A stretch of 64,000 nt of DNA, taken from assembly GCF_051954455.1 (NCBI RefSeq), contig NZ_JBQCHS010000018.1, forward strand, positions 1 through 64,000, in the 5' to 3' direction. Both the position numbers and the translations under genes were made by a program. Positions 57,278 to 64,000 of the stretch are shown here, piece after piece. The notes under the pieces were generated by a model that searched no databases, was not told the DNA's origin, and saw only the letters and a program-made list of their open reading frames with translations. The number at the start of each line of letters is the position of its first letter. The stretch's first letter is position 1. The stretch is from Pseudolysinimonas sp051954455 (GTDB taxonomy: Bacteria > Actinomycetota > Actinomycetes > Actinomycetales > Microbacteriaceae).

Positions 57278-57283
57278 TAGCGT
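57278..57283 (+). promoter_or_regulatory. -10 element for leaderless Amt-like gene
   Basis: TAGCGT is followed by 6 nt and then ATG at 57290, immediately after the amtB terminator stem. The gene is therefore transcribed independently. Confidence 0.6.
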
Positions 57284-57289
57284 GTCCGC

Positions 57290-58351
57290 ATGACGCCCGA
57301 GGTCGCCGCCGTCACCTGGGTCGGGGTCGCGGCGATGATCGCGGTCGCCGTCGCGGTGCTCCGGGTGCTGCCGGGGCTGCAGGGAACCGGAGGGCGGCTC
57401 CTGGCGCTGTCGGTCGTCGTCGGCGGCGAGACGGTAGTGCTGGGGCTCGTCACCGGTGCCGCGCGGGCGCCCTACCTGGTGGATCTCGCCTCGGCCGCCG
57501 CGGTCGTGATGGCGCTTCTGCTGGCCGCCGCCGATGCGGCGGGCGCCGGACCGGGGCGGCGCTGGCTGGTCCCGGTCGTGTGGGGGGTGGTCGTGCTCCC
57601 CGTCACCGCGCTCGGACCGCTGCTCGTCACCGCGGGGTGCGCCGGTCTCCCGTGCGAGCTGCAGGACTTCGGCGGTGCGCTGCCGCTCGCGCTGGGACCC
57701 GCCGTGGTCGCGCTCGGGGCGCTGCTTCTGCCGCGCGGGGCTCGGCGGGGGCTGCCGGCGCTGTCGACGGGCGCGTCGGTCCTGCTCGGGGCGACGGTGT
57801 GGGCCGCGTCCGTGCTGTGGATCGCCGCGATGGAGGGGGCGCTCGACGCCTACACGCCGACGCTGCTGATCGCGGGAGCCGTCGGTCCCGCGGTGGGGGC
57901 CGCTATCTGGCTGCTGATCGACGTCCTCCGCCGCGCGGACCGACCGGTCGCCCGCTCCCTCGCCCTCGGGGCCATGGTGGGGATGGTCGCGACGCTCGCC
58001 GGCGCCGCGACGGTCGCCCCGCCGTTCTCCCTCGCGGTGAGCGCGCTCGGCACCGCGATCGCGGCCGGCGTGGCCGGACGGAGCACATCATCCGTGCCGC
58101 GCGCCGGCGGTGCGGTCCTCGCGGCTGCGTTCGTGGGTCTGCTCGCGCCGGTCGTGTCGGGCGACGCCGTCGGCGTGCTGTTCACGGCTCAGATCGACGC
58201 GCTCCCGGTCCCCGTGGAGGCCGCAGCGGCGGTGGCGGCCGCCGCCGCGGTCCTCTCGATCCCGGTCTGGCTCGCGCTCCGGTATGCCGGGGGACGCCGG
58301 GTCGGCCGGCGCCCGGTCAGTCGGCGCGGACGCGCTCCGCGAAGTCCCTGA
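57290..58351 (+). CDS. Divergent Amt-like membrane protein
   Basis: This 353-residue, very hydrophobic Ala/Val/Leu-rich protein has about 10 predicted helices. I do not recognise it as a named family. Several landmarks line up in order with AmtB next door: LPVTALGPLL with FPVAYWVF; LQDFGGALPLALGP with VNDFAGGTAVHINAG; and GATVWAASVLWIAAMEGALDA...AGAVGPAVGAAIWLLID with GAAMLWFGWFGFNSGSEAAVDG...LAAPAAATLGWLIVE. The first pore His is replaced (ALPLALG) and no counterpart to the second is seen, so ammonium conduction is unlikely. It could be an evolved Amt partner or sensor. Its 3' end overlaps the convergent FBP gene by 35 bp. Confidence 0.6.
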   Translation: MTPEVAAVTWVGVAAMIAVAVAVLRVLPGLQGTGGRLLALSVVVGGETVVLGLVTGAARAPYLVDLASAAAVVMALLLAAADAAGAGPGRRWLVPVVWGVVVLPVTALGPLLVTAGCAGLPCELQDFGGALPLALGPAVVALGALLLPRGARRGLPALSTGASVLLGATVWAASVLWIAAMEGALDAYTPTLLIAGAVGPAVGAAIWLLIDVLRRADRPVARSLALGAMVGMVATLAGAATVAPPFSLAVSALGTAIAAGVAGRSTSSVPRAGGAVLAAAFVGLLAPVVSGDAVGVLFTAQIDALPVPVEAAAAVAAAAAVLSIPVWLALRYAGGRRVGRRPVSRRGRAPRSP

Positions 58352-58802
58352 CCCGCTGCTGCAGCGACGCGATGCGCCGGGCGATCTCGGCCTCGCGGTC
58401 GAAGCCCTCGTACGCGAGGGGCGGCATCCGGCGGACGTTCGTCGAGCACTCGAATCCGGAGCAGACGAGCGTGCCGAGCGTGTCGCCGCGACGGCCGGCG
58501 GCTCCCGCCCGGCGCGCCGCGAAGAAGACGACCTCGTTCGGGAGCCGCACGTCCTCGCACCACGAGCACTGCGCCCGGGCCCGCGGCGTGCGCTCGGCCT
58601 GCCGGAGCAGGACGCCGACCGGCCCGTCGTCGAGCTCCGCGACGACGTAGCCGAGGAGCGGCTGCTTGGGATCGCGCCAGCCGAGGTAGTCGAGCCGATC
58701 CCATGACAGGTCGGAGAGATCGGGCAGAAGGGCGTCGCCGCGCTCCCGGCGGCTGGCGTTGACGAAGGAGGCGCGGATCCGCGCCTCGTCGAGGGCATGC
58801 AT
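58317..58802 (-). CDS. FBP-domain treble-clef zinc protein
   Basis: This 161-residue protein begins MHALDEARIRASFVNASRRE and carries the zinc signature QCSWCEDVRLPNEVVFFAAR followed by CSGFECSTNVRRMPP, as in the FBP/EF-G-binding C-terminal family. Members bind elongation factor G and can relieve fusidic acid inhibition in Firmicutes (FusB-type); that function is not established for actinobacterial members. ATG 58802 is the start that matches the family N-terminus. Confidence 0.85.
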   Translation of the reverse strand: MHALDEARIRASFVNASRRERGDALLPDLSDLSWDRLDYLGWRDPKQPLLGYVVAELDDGPVGVLLRQAERTPRARAQCSWCEDVRLPNEVVFFAARRAGAAGRRGDTLGTLVCSGFECSTNVRRMPPLAYEGFDREAEIARRIASLQQRVRDFAERVRAD

Positions 58803-59172
58803 GGAGAGGGTCCTTGTCGATGGAGGTGATCGGCTCACGGACGAGCCGGGGAGTCGGATGCGCCGAGCGGCGCGGGACGACTACCTGCAGCCGGCGCGGT
58901 GGGCGCCGACGACCTCCTCACGCCGCGCGGGCGTCGACGGAATGCGGACCATGCCCCCGATGCTACGCCGCCCACCTCATGTCGCGGGACCTTGGTCCCT
59001 TCCCGGCCGCGTGCGGCCGCGGTTCACTCGAGACGTCGGATCCGAGAGGAACCGGCGAGGATCACCATCACCGGCGGCTTGGGCCGACGGTGGTGGCGGT
59101 GACGCGAGTCGCGACGCGAGGGGTCCACGGACCTCCCGCGCCATCCGCGTGCCCGCGACCAGGAGGAGCCCG
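58803..59172. other. Intergenic region upstream of the stress cluster
   Basis: I see no credible gene in these 370 bp, although a frame from 58759 stays open into the USP gene. The stretch holds the DosR-like palindrome at 58986 and the strong ribosome-binding site AGGAGGAG at 59161-59168. The 5' part presumably contains the FBP promoter reading left. Confidence 0.5.
58986..58999. promoter_or_regulatory. DosR/OsdR-like box upstream of the USP gene
   Basis: GGGACC-TT-GGTCCC is a perfect 6-bp inverted repeat matching the core of the DosR (DevR) dormancy box, GGGACT-ww-AGTCCC-like. It lies 174 bp before the USP start. A related box occurs before the BON gene. Confidence 0.55.
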
Positions 59173-59637
59173 ATGACCCCGCCGTCCGAGTCGCCGACGC
59201 CCGCGTCGCCCGAATCCGCCTCGCCCCGACCCGTCATCGTCGGCTTCGACGGATCCGACCCCTCGGCCGATGCACTGCGGCAGGCGCGGAGCCTCGCCGA
59301 GGCGCTGGGCCTGCCGCTCGTGGTCCTCGTCGCGTGGCGCTACTCGATCCTCAGCGGCAAGGGGGAGCTCGTGCTCAACCTGTGGGGCGCGCTGGCCGAC
59401 AGTCGACGCGCGGCGGAGGAGGCGGTCGGCGCGATCTACGGCGGTCCGCCCCCGGACAGCGTCTCCATCGAGCTGGTCGACGGGTCGCCGGCGCGCGAGC
59501 TCGTCCACGCGTCGGATCGCGCGGCCATGATCGTCGTCGGGAGTCGGGGGCTCGGCGGCTTCCAGGAGCTCCTGCTCGGCTCGGTCAGCGCTGCGGTCGC
59601 CGAGCACGCGCACTGCCCCGTCCTCGTCGTGCACTGA
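59173..59637 (+). CDS. Universal stress protein
   Basis: This 154-residue single-domain USP has a Ser/Pro-rich N-terminal 20 residues, then RPVIVGFDGSDPSADALRQA and the nucleotide-binding signature GSRGLGGFQELLLGSVS near the C-terminus, ending in HCPVLVVH. The G-2x-G-9x-G(S) pattern suggests ATP binding. AGGAGGAG sets the ATG at 59173. It is the first gene of a dormancy-type cluster and has a DosR-like box upstream. Such USPs are classical members of hypoxia regulons in mycobacteria and Streptomyces. Confidence 0.92.
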   Translation: MTPPSESPTPASPESASPRPVIVGFDGSDPSADALRQARSLAEALGLPLVVLVAWRYSILSGKGELVLNLWGALADSRRAAEEAVGAIYGGPPPDSVSIELVDGSPARELVHASDRAAMIVVGSRGLGGFQELLLGSVSAAVAEHAHCPVLVVH

Positions 59638-59651
59638 TCACTCCGCCGCGC

Positions 59652-59665
59652 GGGACCTTCGCCCC
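59652..59665 (+). promoter_or_regulatory. DosR-like box upstream of the BON gene
   Basis: GGGACCTTCGCCCC resembles the degenerate DosR-box form GGGACctttGGCCC. It lies 55-68 bp before the BON start, in the 82-bp gap after the USP gene. Confidence 0.45.
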
Positions 59666-59719
59666 TGCACCTCTCCCCGGGTCCCGGCTGGACTGGCGCC
59701 GAGAACGAAGGAGACCCTC

Positions 59720-60388
59720 ATGACCATCACCGCCCCCGCGCACCGCGACCACGACATCCAGGTCGCTGTGCAGGACGAGCTGCAGTGGACCCCGGAGGTC
59801 GAGGCCGCCGGCATCGGCGTCGCGGTCGACGACGGCACGGTCACCCTCTCGGGCGAGACCGACTCCTACGCGGAGCGCGTCGCGGCGATGCACGCGGCGC
59901 TCCGCGTGCGCGGCGTCCGGGCGGTCGTCGACGAGATGATCGTCCACCCCCGCAACGCGTGGAGCGTCACGGAGACCGACATCGCCAAGGAGGTCGAACG
60001 CGCCCTGAAGTGGGCGAGCGACGTGCCCGACACGATCAAGGCGCAGATCGACGGGCGCCGGGTGACGCTGACGGGCTCCGCGCGCTGGAACTTCCAGCGG
60101 ACCGCGGCGGAGCGCGCCGTGCGCTACCTGCGCGGCGTGTACGCGGTCAAGAACGACGTGGTCCTCGACTCCCGCCCCTCGGCGATCGAGACGGAGGACC
60201 GGATCCGCAAGGCGCTCGCGCGCAACGCGCAGATCGACGCCGACACGGTCGCCGTGAAGGTCACCGGGACGCAGGTGACGCTCACCGGCACCGTGCACTC
60301 CTGGGCCGAGAAGCAGCAGGCCGGGATCGCCGCGTGGGGGTCGCCGCACGTGACCGACGTCGACAACCGGATCGTGATCCGGGTCTGA
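59720..60388 (+). CDS. BON-domain protein with three repeats
   Basis: This 222-residue protein is composed of three BON repeats of about 70 residues: VQDELQWTPEVEAAGIGVAVDDGTVTLSG, a second with IKAQIDGRRVTLTGSARW, and a third with KALARNAQIDADTVAVKVTGTQVTLTG. Each ends in a W(N/S)xxxxxAxxxxGVxxVxN-like helix. There is no signal peptide, so it is cytosolic. BON proteins bind membranes or peptidoglycan in other contexts; cytosolic members co-occur with USPs in stress clusters. GAAGGAGA precedes the ATG. Confidence 0.9.
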   Translation: MTITAPAHRDHDIQVAVQDELQWTPEVEAAGIGVAVDDGTVTLSGETDSYAERVAAMHAALRVRGVRAVVDEMIVHPRNAWSVTETDIAKEVERALKWASDVPDTIKAQIDGRRVTLTGSARWNFQRTAAERAVRYLRGVYAVKNDVVLDSRPSAIETEDRIRKALARNAQIDADTVAVKVTGTQVTLTGTVHSWAEKQQAGIAAWGSPHVTDVDNRIVIRV

Positions 60389-60401
60389 CCGGGGCGTCGT
60401 C

Positions 60402-60620
60402 ATGAGCGGGATCGATTCGGATCGCCCCGAGCCCGGATCCGAGCCCGAGGGCCGGCCCCCGCGTCGGCGTGCCGGCAACGTCGCCGTCGCGCTCTCGCCC
60501 CTCGTCGCGGTGACCCTGTTCTTCGCGTTCGGCGCGCTGTTCGGCTACGCGTACGCCTGGCTCTGGTTCCTGCTCATCCCCGCGGTGGCGATCATCGTCT
60601 ACGGCGGTCGGGGCCGATGA
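60402..60620 (+). CDS. Small two-helix membrane protein
   Basis: This 72-residue protein has a hydrophilic, Pro/Glu/Arg-rich first 25 residues and two closely spaced hydrophobic helices (about 28-47 and 50-67). It ends YGGRGR. No family is recognised. It starts 13 nt after the BON gene, and its stop overlaps the next start (ATGA), so it belongs to the stress operon. Confidence 0.7.
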   Translation: MSGIDSDRPEPGSEPEGRPPRRRAGNVAVALSPLVAVTLFFAFGALFGYAYAWLWFLLIPAVAIIVYGGRGR

Positions 60621-61072
60621 CGATCGGGGCGGCGGAGCTGCTCTCCCGCGCGGCGATCCCCGGGCGCGTCGGCGAGGTCGGGGTGGAGCTCTGCTGGCGG
60701 GCGCTCGAGGCCACGAGCATGGGCCGGCTCGGTGTCGCGACCGACGCGGGTGTCGAGATCTATCCGATCAACTACGCGGTCGACGGCACGTGGATCTACT
60801 TCCGCACCGCCCCGGGATCGAAGCTCACGGCCGTCACCGCCCATCCGCAGGTCGCCCTCGAGATCGACGCGTTCGACGAGCGTGCGGCGTACAGCATCCT
60901 CGTCAAGGGCACGGCGGAGCGGGTCGAGGCGCCCTCGGTGCTGGACGAGGCGAGCGCGCTCTCGCTGACCGCCTGGATCCCGACGCTCAAGCTGCGCTGG
61001 GTGCGCATCCGCGCCCATGAGGTGACGGGGCGGGTCTTCCGTCGCGAGCCCGAGCCGGAGCCGTACCCATGA
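60617..61072 (+). CDS. Pyridoxamine 5'-phosphate oxidase-like flavin-binding protein
   Basis: This 151-residue split-barrel protein has GRLGVATDAGVEIYPINYAVDGTWIYFRTAPGSKL, which fits the FMN/F420-binding part of the PNPOx-like family, followed by VALEIDAFDERAAYSILVKGTAERV. The substrate is unknown; such small members often bind FMN, F420 or haem. It is translationally coupled on both sides by ATGA overlaps (previous stop and ppsA start). Homologues of this type are members of DosR/OsdR dormancy regulons. Confidence 0.86.
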   Translation: MTIGAAELLSRAAIPGRVGEVGVELCWRALEATSMGRLGVATDAGVEIYPINYAVDGTWIYFRTAPGSKLTAVTAHPQVALEIDAFDERAAYSILVKGTAERVEAPSVLDEASALSLTAWIPTLKLRWVRIRAHEVTGRVFRREPEPEPYP

Positions 61073-63474
61073 CCGGCGGGCACCGGGTTCTGTGGTTCCG
61101 CGACATCGGCATCGACGACGTCCCGCGCGTAGGCGGCAAGAACGCGTCCCTCGGCGAGCTCATCCGCGCGCTGGAGCCCGCGGGGATCCGCGTCCCCGAC
61201 GGGTTCGCGACCACGGCGGACGCCTACCGCGAGCTCATCGCCCACGGCGACCTCGGTCCGCGGATCGCGACCGAGCTCGCGGCCTACCGGTCCGGGACGG
61301 CATCGCTTGCCGCGACCGGGGAGGCCGTCCGCGAGGCGCTCCTCGCCGCCGAGCTCCCGCCCGAGCTGGCGGTGGAGATCCGGGAGGCCTACCGCGAGCT
61401 GGGCCGGCGCAGCGGCATCCCGCACCCCGCGGTCGCCGTCCGCAGCAGCGCGACGGCGGAGGACCTGCCCGACGCGAGCTTCGCCGGCCAGCAGGAGACG
61501 TTCCTCAACGTGGTCGGCGAGCGGCAGCTGCTCGAGGCCTGCCGGCGCTGCTACGCCTCGCTGTTCACCGACCGCGCGATTGACTACCGCCGCGCGAAGG
61601 GGTTCGACGACCTCGACGTGGCCCTGTCGATCGGCGTCCAGCGCATGGTCCGGAGCGACGTGGGCGCGTCCGGCGTGATGTTCTCGCTCGACCCGGAGAG
61701 CGGCTTCCCGCGCGTGGTCGTGATCAGCGCGGCCTGGGGCTTGGGGGAGCTCGTGGTGCAGGGCGTCGTCGACCCCGACCGCTACACCGTGTTCACGCCC
61801 CTGCTCGGCGACGCGTCGCTCCGCCCGATCATCGAGCGCGAGGTCGGCGCGAAGGAGCAGAAGATGGTCCACGCGCGCGGCGGCACCGCGCGCACCCGGA
61901 CCGTCGCGACCACGCGGCGCGAGCGCGACTCCCTCGTCCTCGACGATGCCGACGTCCTTCAGCTCGCCCGTTGGGCGGCCGCGGTCGCCGAGCACTACGG
62001 CCGCCCCATGGACATGGAGTGGGCGAAGGACGGCGCGACCGGCGAGCTGTTCCTGGTGCAGGCCCGCCCCGAGACCGTGCACTCGACCCGATCGGGCGCA
62101 TCCTTCGTGGTCCACCGCCTCACCGGGACGGGGCCGGTGCTCGTGCGCGGTGCCGCGATCGGCGACGGGATCGCGGCGGGCGAGGTCTGCGTGATCCGCG
62201 ACCCCTCCGAGATGGCGCGGTTCCGCGACGGGGCGATCCTGGTCACCGAGATGACGGACCCCGACTGGGGCCCGGTGATGGCCCGCGCGGCGGGCATCGT
62301 CACCGAGCACGGCGGCACGACCAGTCACGCCGCGATCGTCAGCCGCGAGCGCGGGATCCCCGCCGTGGTCGGCACCGGGAACGCGACCTCGTCGCTCCGC
62401 GACGGGCAGGCGGTGACGCTCAGCTGCGCCGAGGGCGAGGAGGGGCGCGTCTACGCCGGGATCCTGCCGTTCGAGCGGGAGCAGATCGATCCCGGCTCCA
62501 TCCCGTCGACCACGACCCGGCTGCTCGTCAACGTCGCGAGCCCGGACGCGGCGTTCCGCTGGTGGCGGCTGCCCGCCGCCGGCGTCGGGCTGGCGCGCAT
62601 GGAGTTCATCGTCTCGGACCGGATCCGGGTCCACCCCATGGCGCTCGTCCACCCGGAGCGCGTGAGCGACCCGGCGGAGCGCGAGCGGATCGCCGGGCTC
62701 ACCCGCGGGTGGCCGGACGGGTCCGCCTACTTCGTCGATACGCTCGCGCGGGGCCTCGCCACGATCGCGGCCCCCTTCCACCCGCATCCGACGATCGTGC
62801 GGATGAGCGACTTCAAGTCGAACGAGTACGCGCGGCTGCTCGGCGGCGCCGATTTCGAGCGGCCGGAGGAGAACCCGATGCTCGGGTTCCGCGGCGCGTC
62901 GCGGTACGACGACCCGCGCTACCGCGAGGGGTTCGAGCTCGAATGCCGGGCCGTGCGGATGGCGCGGAGCGAGTTCGGGTTCGCCTCGATCGCCGTGATG
63001 ATCCCGTTCTGCCGCACCCTGGACGAGGCCGATCGGGTGCTGGCGCTCATGGCGCGGAACGGCCTCGAACGCGGCGTGGACGGCCTCCGCGTGCACATGA
63101 TGTGCGAGCTGCCCGCCAACGTCGTGCTGGCCGAGCGGTTCGCCACCCGATTCGACGGCTTCTCGATCGGCTCCAACGATCTGACGCAGCTGACCCTCGG
63201 GGTCGACCGCGACGCGGAGGACCTGGCGGCGCTCTTCGACGAGCGCGACCCGGCCGTGCTCCGGATGATCGAGCTGGCGATCGAGGGGGCGCACGCGGCG
63301 GGGATCGAGGTGGGCATCTGCGGTCAGGCCCCGAGCGACCACCCGGAGTTCGCCGAGTTCCTCGTCCGGCGCGGCATCGACGCGATCTCCCTGAACCCGG
63401 ACAGCTTCCTGCGGACCGCGCAGCACGTCGCCGAGGTCGAGCGGTCGATCCGACCGGTCGCCGTCACGGGGTGA
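61069..63474 (+). CDS. ppsA: Phosphoenolpyruvate synthase-type enzyme
   Basis: This 801-residue protein has the three PEP-synthase parts: an ATP-grasp N-terminal domain (VGGKNASLGELI, VRSSATAEDLPDASFAGQQ, ALSIGVQRMV), a mobile phosphohistidine domain with H420 in GGTTSHAAIVSRE, and a C-terminal PEP/pyruvate TIM barrel (MARMEFI-like region, MMCELPANVVLAERF, FSIGSNDLTQLTLGVDRD). It converts pyruvate, ATP and water to PEP, AMP and phosphate. It ends the stress operon. PEP-synthase or PPDK-like genes occur in the Streptomyces hypoxia cluster. The tail overlaps the convergent adh by 11 bp. Confidence 0.93.
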   Translation: MTGGHRVLWFRDIGIDDVPRVGGKNASLGELIRALEPAGIRVPDGFATTADAYRELIAHGDLGPRIATELAAYRSGTASLAATGEAVREALLAAELPPELAVEIREAYRELGRRSGIPHPAVAVRSSATAEDLPDASFAGQQETFLNVVGERQLLEACRRCYASLFTDRAIDYRRAKGFDDLDVALSIGVQRMVRSDVGASGVMFSLDPESGFPRVVVISAAWGLGELVVQGVVDPDRYTVFTPLLGDASLRPIIEREVGAKEQKMVHARGGTARTRTVATTRRERDSLVLDDADVLQLARWAAAVAEHYGRPMDMEWAKDGATGELFLVQARPETVHSTRSGASFVVHRLTGTGPVLVRGAAIGDGIAAGEVCVIRDPSEMARFRDGAILVTEMTDPDWGPVMARAAGIVTEHGGTTSHAAIVSRERGIPAVVGTGNATSSLRDGQAVTLSCAEGEEGRVYAGILPFEREQIDPGSIPSTTTRLLVNVASPDAAFRWWRLPAAGVGLARMEFIVSDRIRVHPMALVHPERVSDPAERERIAGLTRGWPDGSAYFVDTLARGLATIAAPFHPHPTIVRMSDFKSNEYARLLGGADFERPEENPMLGFRGASRYDDPRYREGFELECRAVRMARSEFGFASIAVMIPFCRTLDEADRVLALMARNGLERGVDGLRVHMMCELPANVVLAERFATRFDGFSIGSNDLTQLTLGVDRDAEDLAALFDERDPAVLRMIELAIEGAHAAGIEVGICGQAPSDHPEFAEFLVRRGIDAISLNPDSFLRTAQHVAEVERSIRPVAVTG

Positions 63475-64000
63475 AGACGATCCGGGCGGGGACCTTCCCG
63501 GCGAGCACGTCGGCCATCGACGTCGCCACGTCCTCGAGCGGCCGGGTCTCGGCGATGACCCGGGTGCGTCCGGCCGCGTGCAGGGCGAAGACCTCCCGCA
63601 GGTCCTCCCGGGTTCCGACGATGGATCCGATGACGCTCTTGCCGCCGAGCACGAGGTCGAAGATCGGGAGCGGGAAGGCGCCGTCCTTGGGCAGGGCCAC
63701 GCAGACGAGGCGACCGCCGCGGCGGAGGCTCCGGTACGCCTGCTCGAAGACCGCGGGGCTCGCGGCGAGGACGATCGCGACGTCCGCGCCGCCGATCGCC
63801 TGCAGCGCGGCGACGGGATCCTGCGCGGCGGCGTCGATGACGTCGTCGGCCCCGAGTTCGCGGGCGAGCTGCAGCTTCTCGGCCGTCACGTCGACCGCCG
63901 TCACCAGCGCGCCGACGATCCGGGCGTACTGCAGAGCCAGGTGGCCGAGGCCGCCGATCCCGAACACGGCGACGCGCTCGGCGGGGACGACGTGCGCGAC
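63464..64000 (-). CDS. Zinc-dependent alcohol dehydrogenase, C-terminal part
   Basis: The last 178 residues are visible and the gene runs off the right edge. The Rossmann NAD motif VAVFGIGGLGHLALQYARIVGA and AELGADDVIDA-like segment (ARELGADDVIDAA) fit medium-chain dehydrogenases of the AdhP/AdhT type. The zinc-binding N-terminal domain lies outside the window. The VPAERVAVFGIGG lead-in supports the frame continuing to base 64000. It is convergent with ppsA. Zinc ADHs accompany USP and PEP-synthase genes in actinobacterial hypoxia clusters. Confidence 0.85.
   Translation of the reverse strand, partial: VAHVVPAERVAVFGIGGLGHLALQYARIVGALVTAVDVTAEKLQLARELGADDVIDAAAQDPVAALQAIGGADVAIVLAASPAVFEQAYRSLRRGGRLVCVALPKDGAFPLPIFDLVLGGKSVIGSIVGTREDLREVFALHAAGRTRVIAETRPLEDVATSMADVLAGKVPARIVFTP

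Noticed and set aside
60796..63426. An 876-codon open frame antisense to ppsA
   Set aside because: Same reason: it mirrors the codon pattern of the real gene and shows no recognisable domain.

Overview
The window is high-GC actinobacterial DNA whose gene content fits the family Microbacteriaceae (Micrococcales). Supporting evidence is the set of actinobacterial core genes: polyphosphate glucokinase, two glutamine synthetases with a bifunctional GlnE, DUF4191 beside lipA/lipB, sigA with MurT/GatD, SepH, DUF4193/DUF3093/dut/DUF3710/DUF3159 and DUF3000. Further support comes from the many leaderless starts (TAnnnT, 6-7 nt, then ATG or GTG) and a GGTCTCGATACG-type palindromic element of a kind I recall from that family. 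No rRNA, tRNA, CRISPR array, transposase or prophage gene was seen. The species assignment is inference.

Layout. 0-2.3 kb: ppgK (partial), map, a small SPOR protein, panB. 2.3-8.2 kb: nitrogen assimilation (glnA2-glnE, convergent with glnA1; glnA1 carries a GlnR-type box). 8.3-11.2 kb: RDD protein, DUF4191, lipA-lipB. 11.3-12.8 kb: a membrane pseudokinase. 12.8-17.6 kb: E2 acyltransferase, dihydrolipoyl dehydrogenase, leucyl aminopeptidase. The lipoate made by LipA/LipB is the cofactor of that E2. 17.7-20.0 kb: PAC2 protein and an MFS carrier. 20.4-26.0 kb: sigA followed by a tight murT-gatD-alr-alr cluster. 26-31 kb: a small zinc protein and topoisomerase IV parE/parC. 31-36.3 kb: phosphodiesterase, sepH and the dut region. 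36.4-45 kb: aconitase, a GT39-like membrane glycosyltransferase, dxs, a DHA2 exporter. 45-50.3 kb: fadA-fadB, RNase D-like rnd and DUF3000. 50.4-54.7 kb: alpha/beta hydrolase, pyrimidine reductase, sufE, rhodanese, zapE. 54.6-58.8 kb: nhaA, amtB with a GlnR-type box, a divergent Amt-like protein, FBP zinc protein. 59-64 kb: a dormancy-type set (USP, BON, small membrane protein, PNPOx-like protein, PEP synthase, zinc alcohol dehydrogenase) with two DosR-like GGGACC boxes.

The most interesting region is 21.7-26.0 kb. The GatD homologue has lost both its nucleophilic Cys and its catalytic His. The MurT homologue lacks the four-Cys zinc ribbon. Two tandem, overlapping alanine-racemase-like proteins have lost opposite halves of the active site: the first lacks the PLP lysine but keeps the catalytic Tyr domain, and the second keeps the lysine but has lost the Tyr motifs. 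Alr active sites form between two subunits, so a heterodimer could rebuild exactly one site. Microbacteriaceae make B-type peptidoglycan, in which the D-Glu alpha-carboxyl carries the cross-bridge instead of being amidated. I therefore propose that this cluster is a repurposed ligase plus split racemase that makes or attaches a bridge residue.

A second feature of note is a change in base composition and hexamer use near 36.6 kb, inside an intact acnA. It suggests either a recombination boundary or a chimeric assembly.
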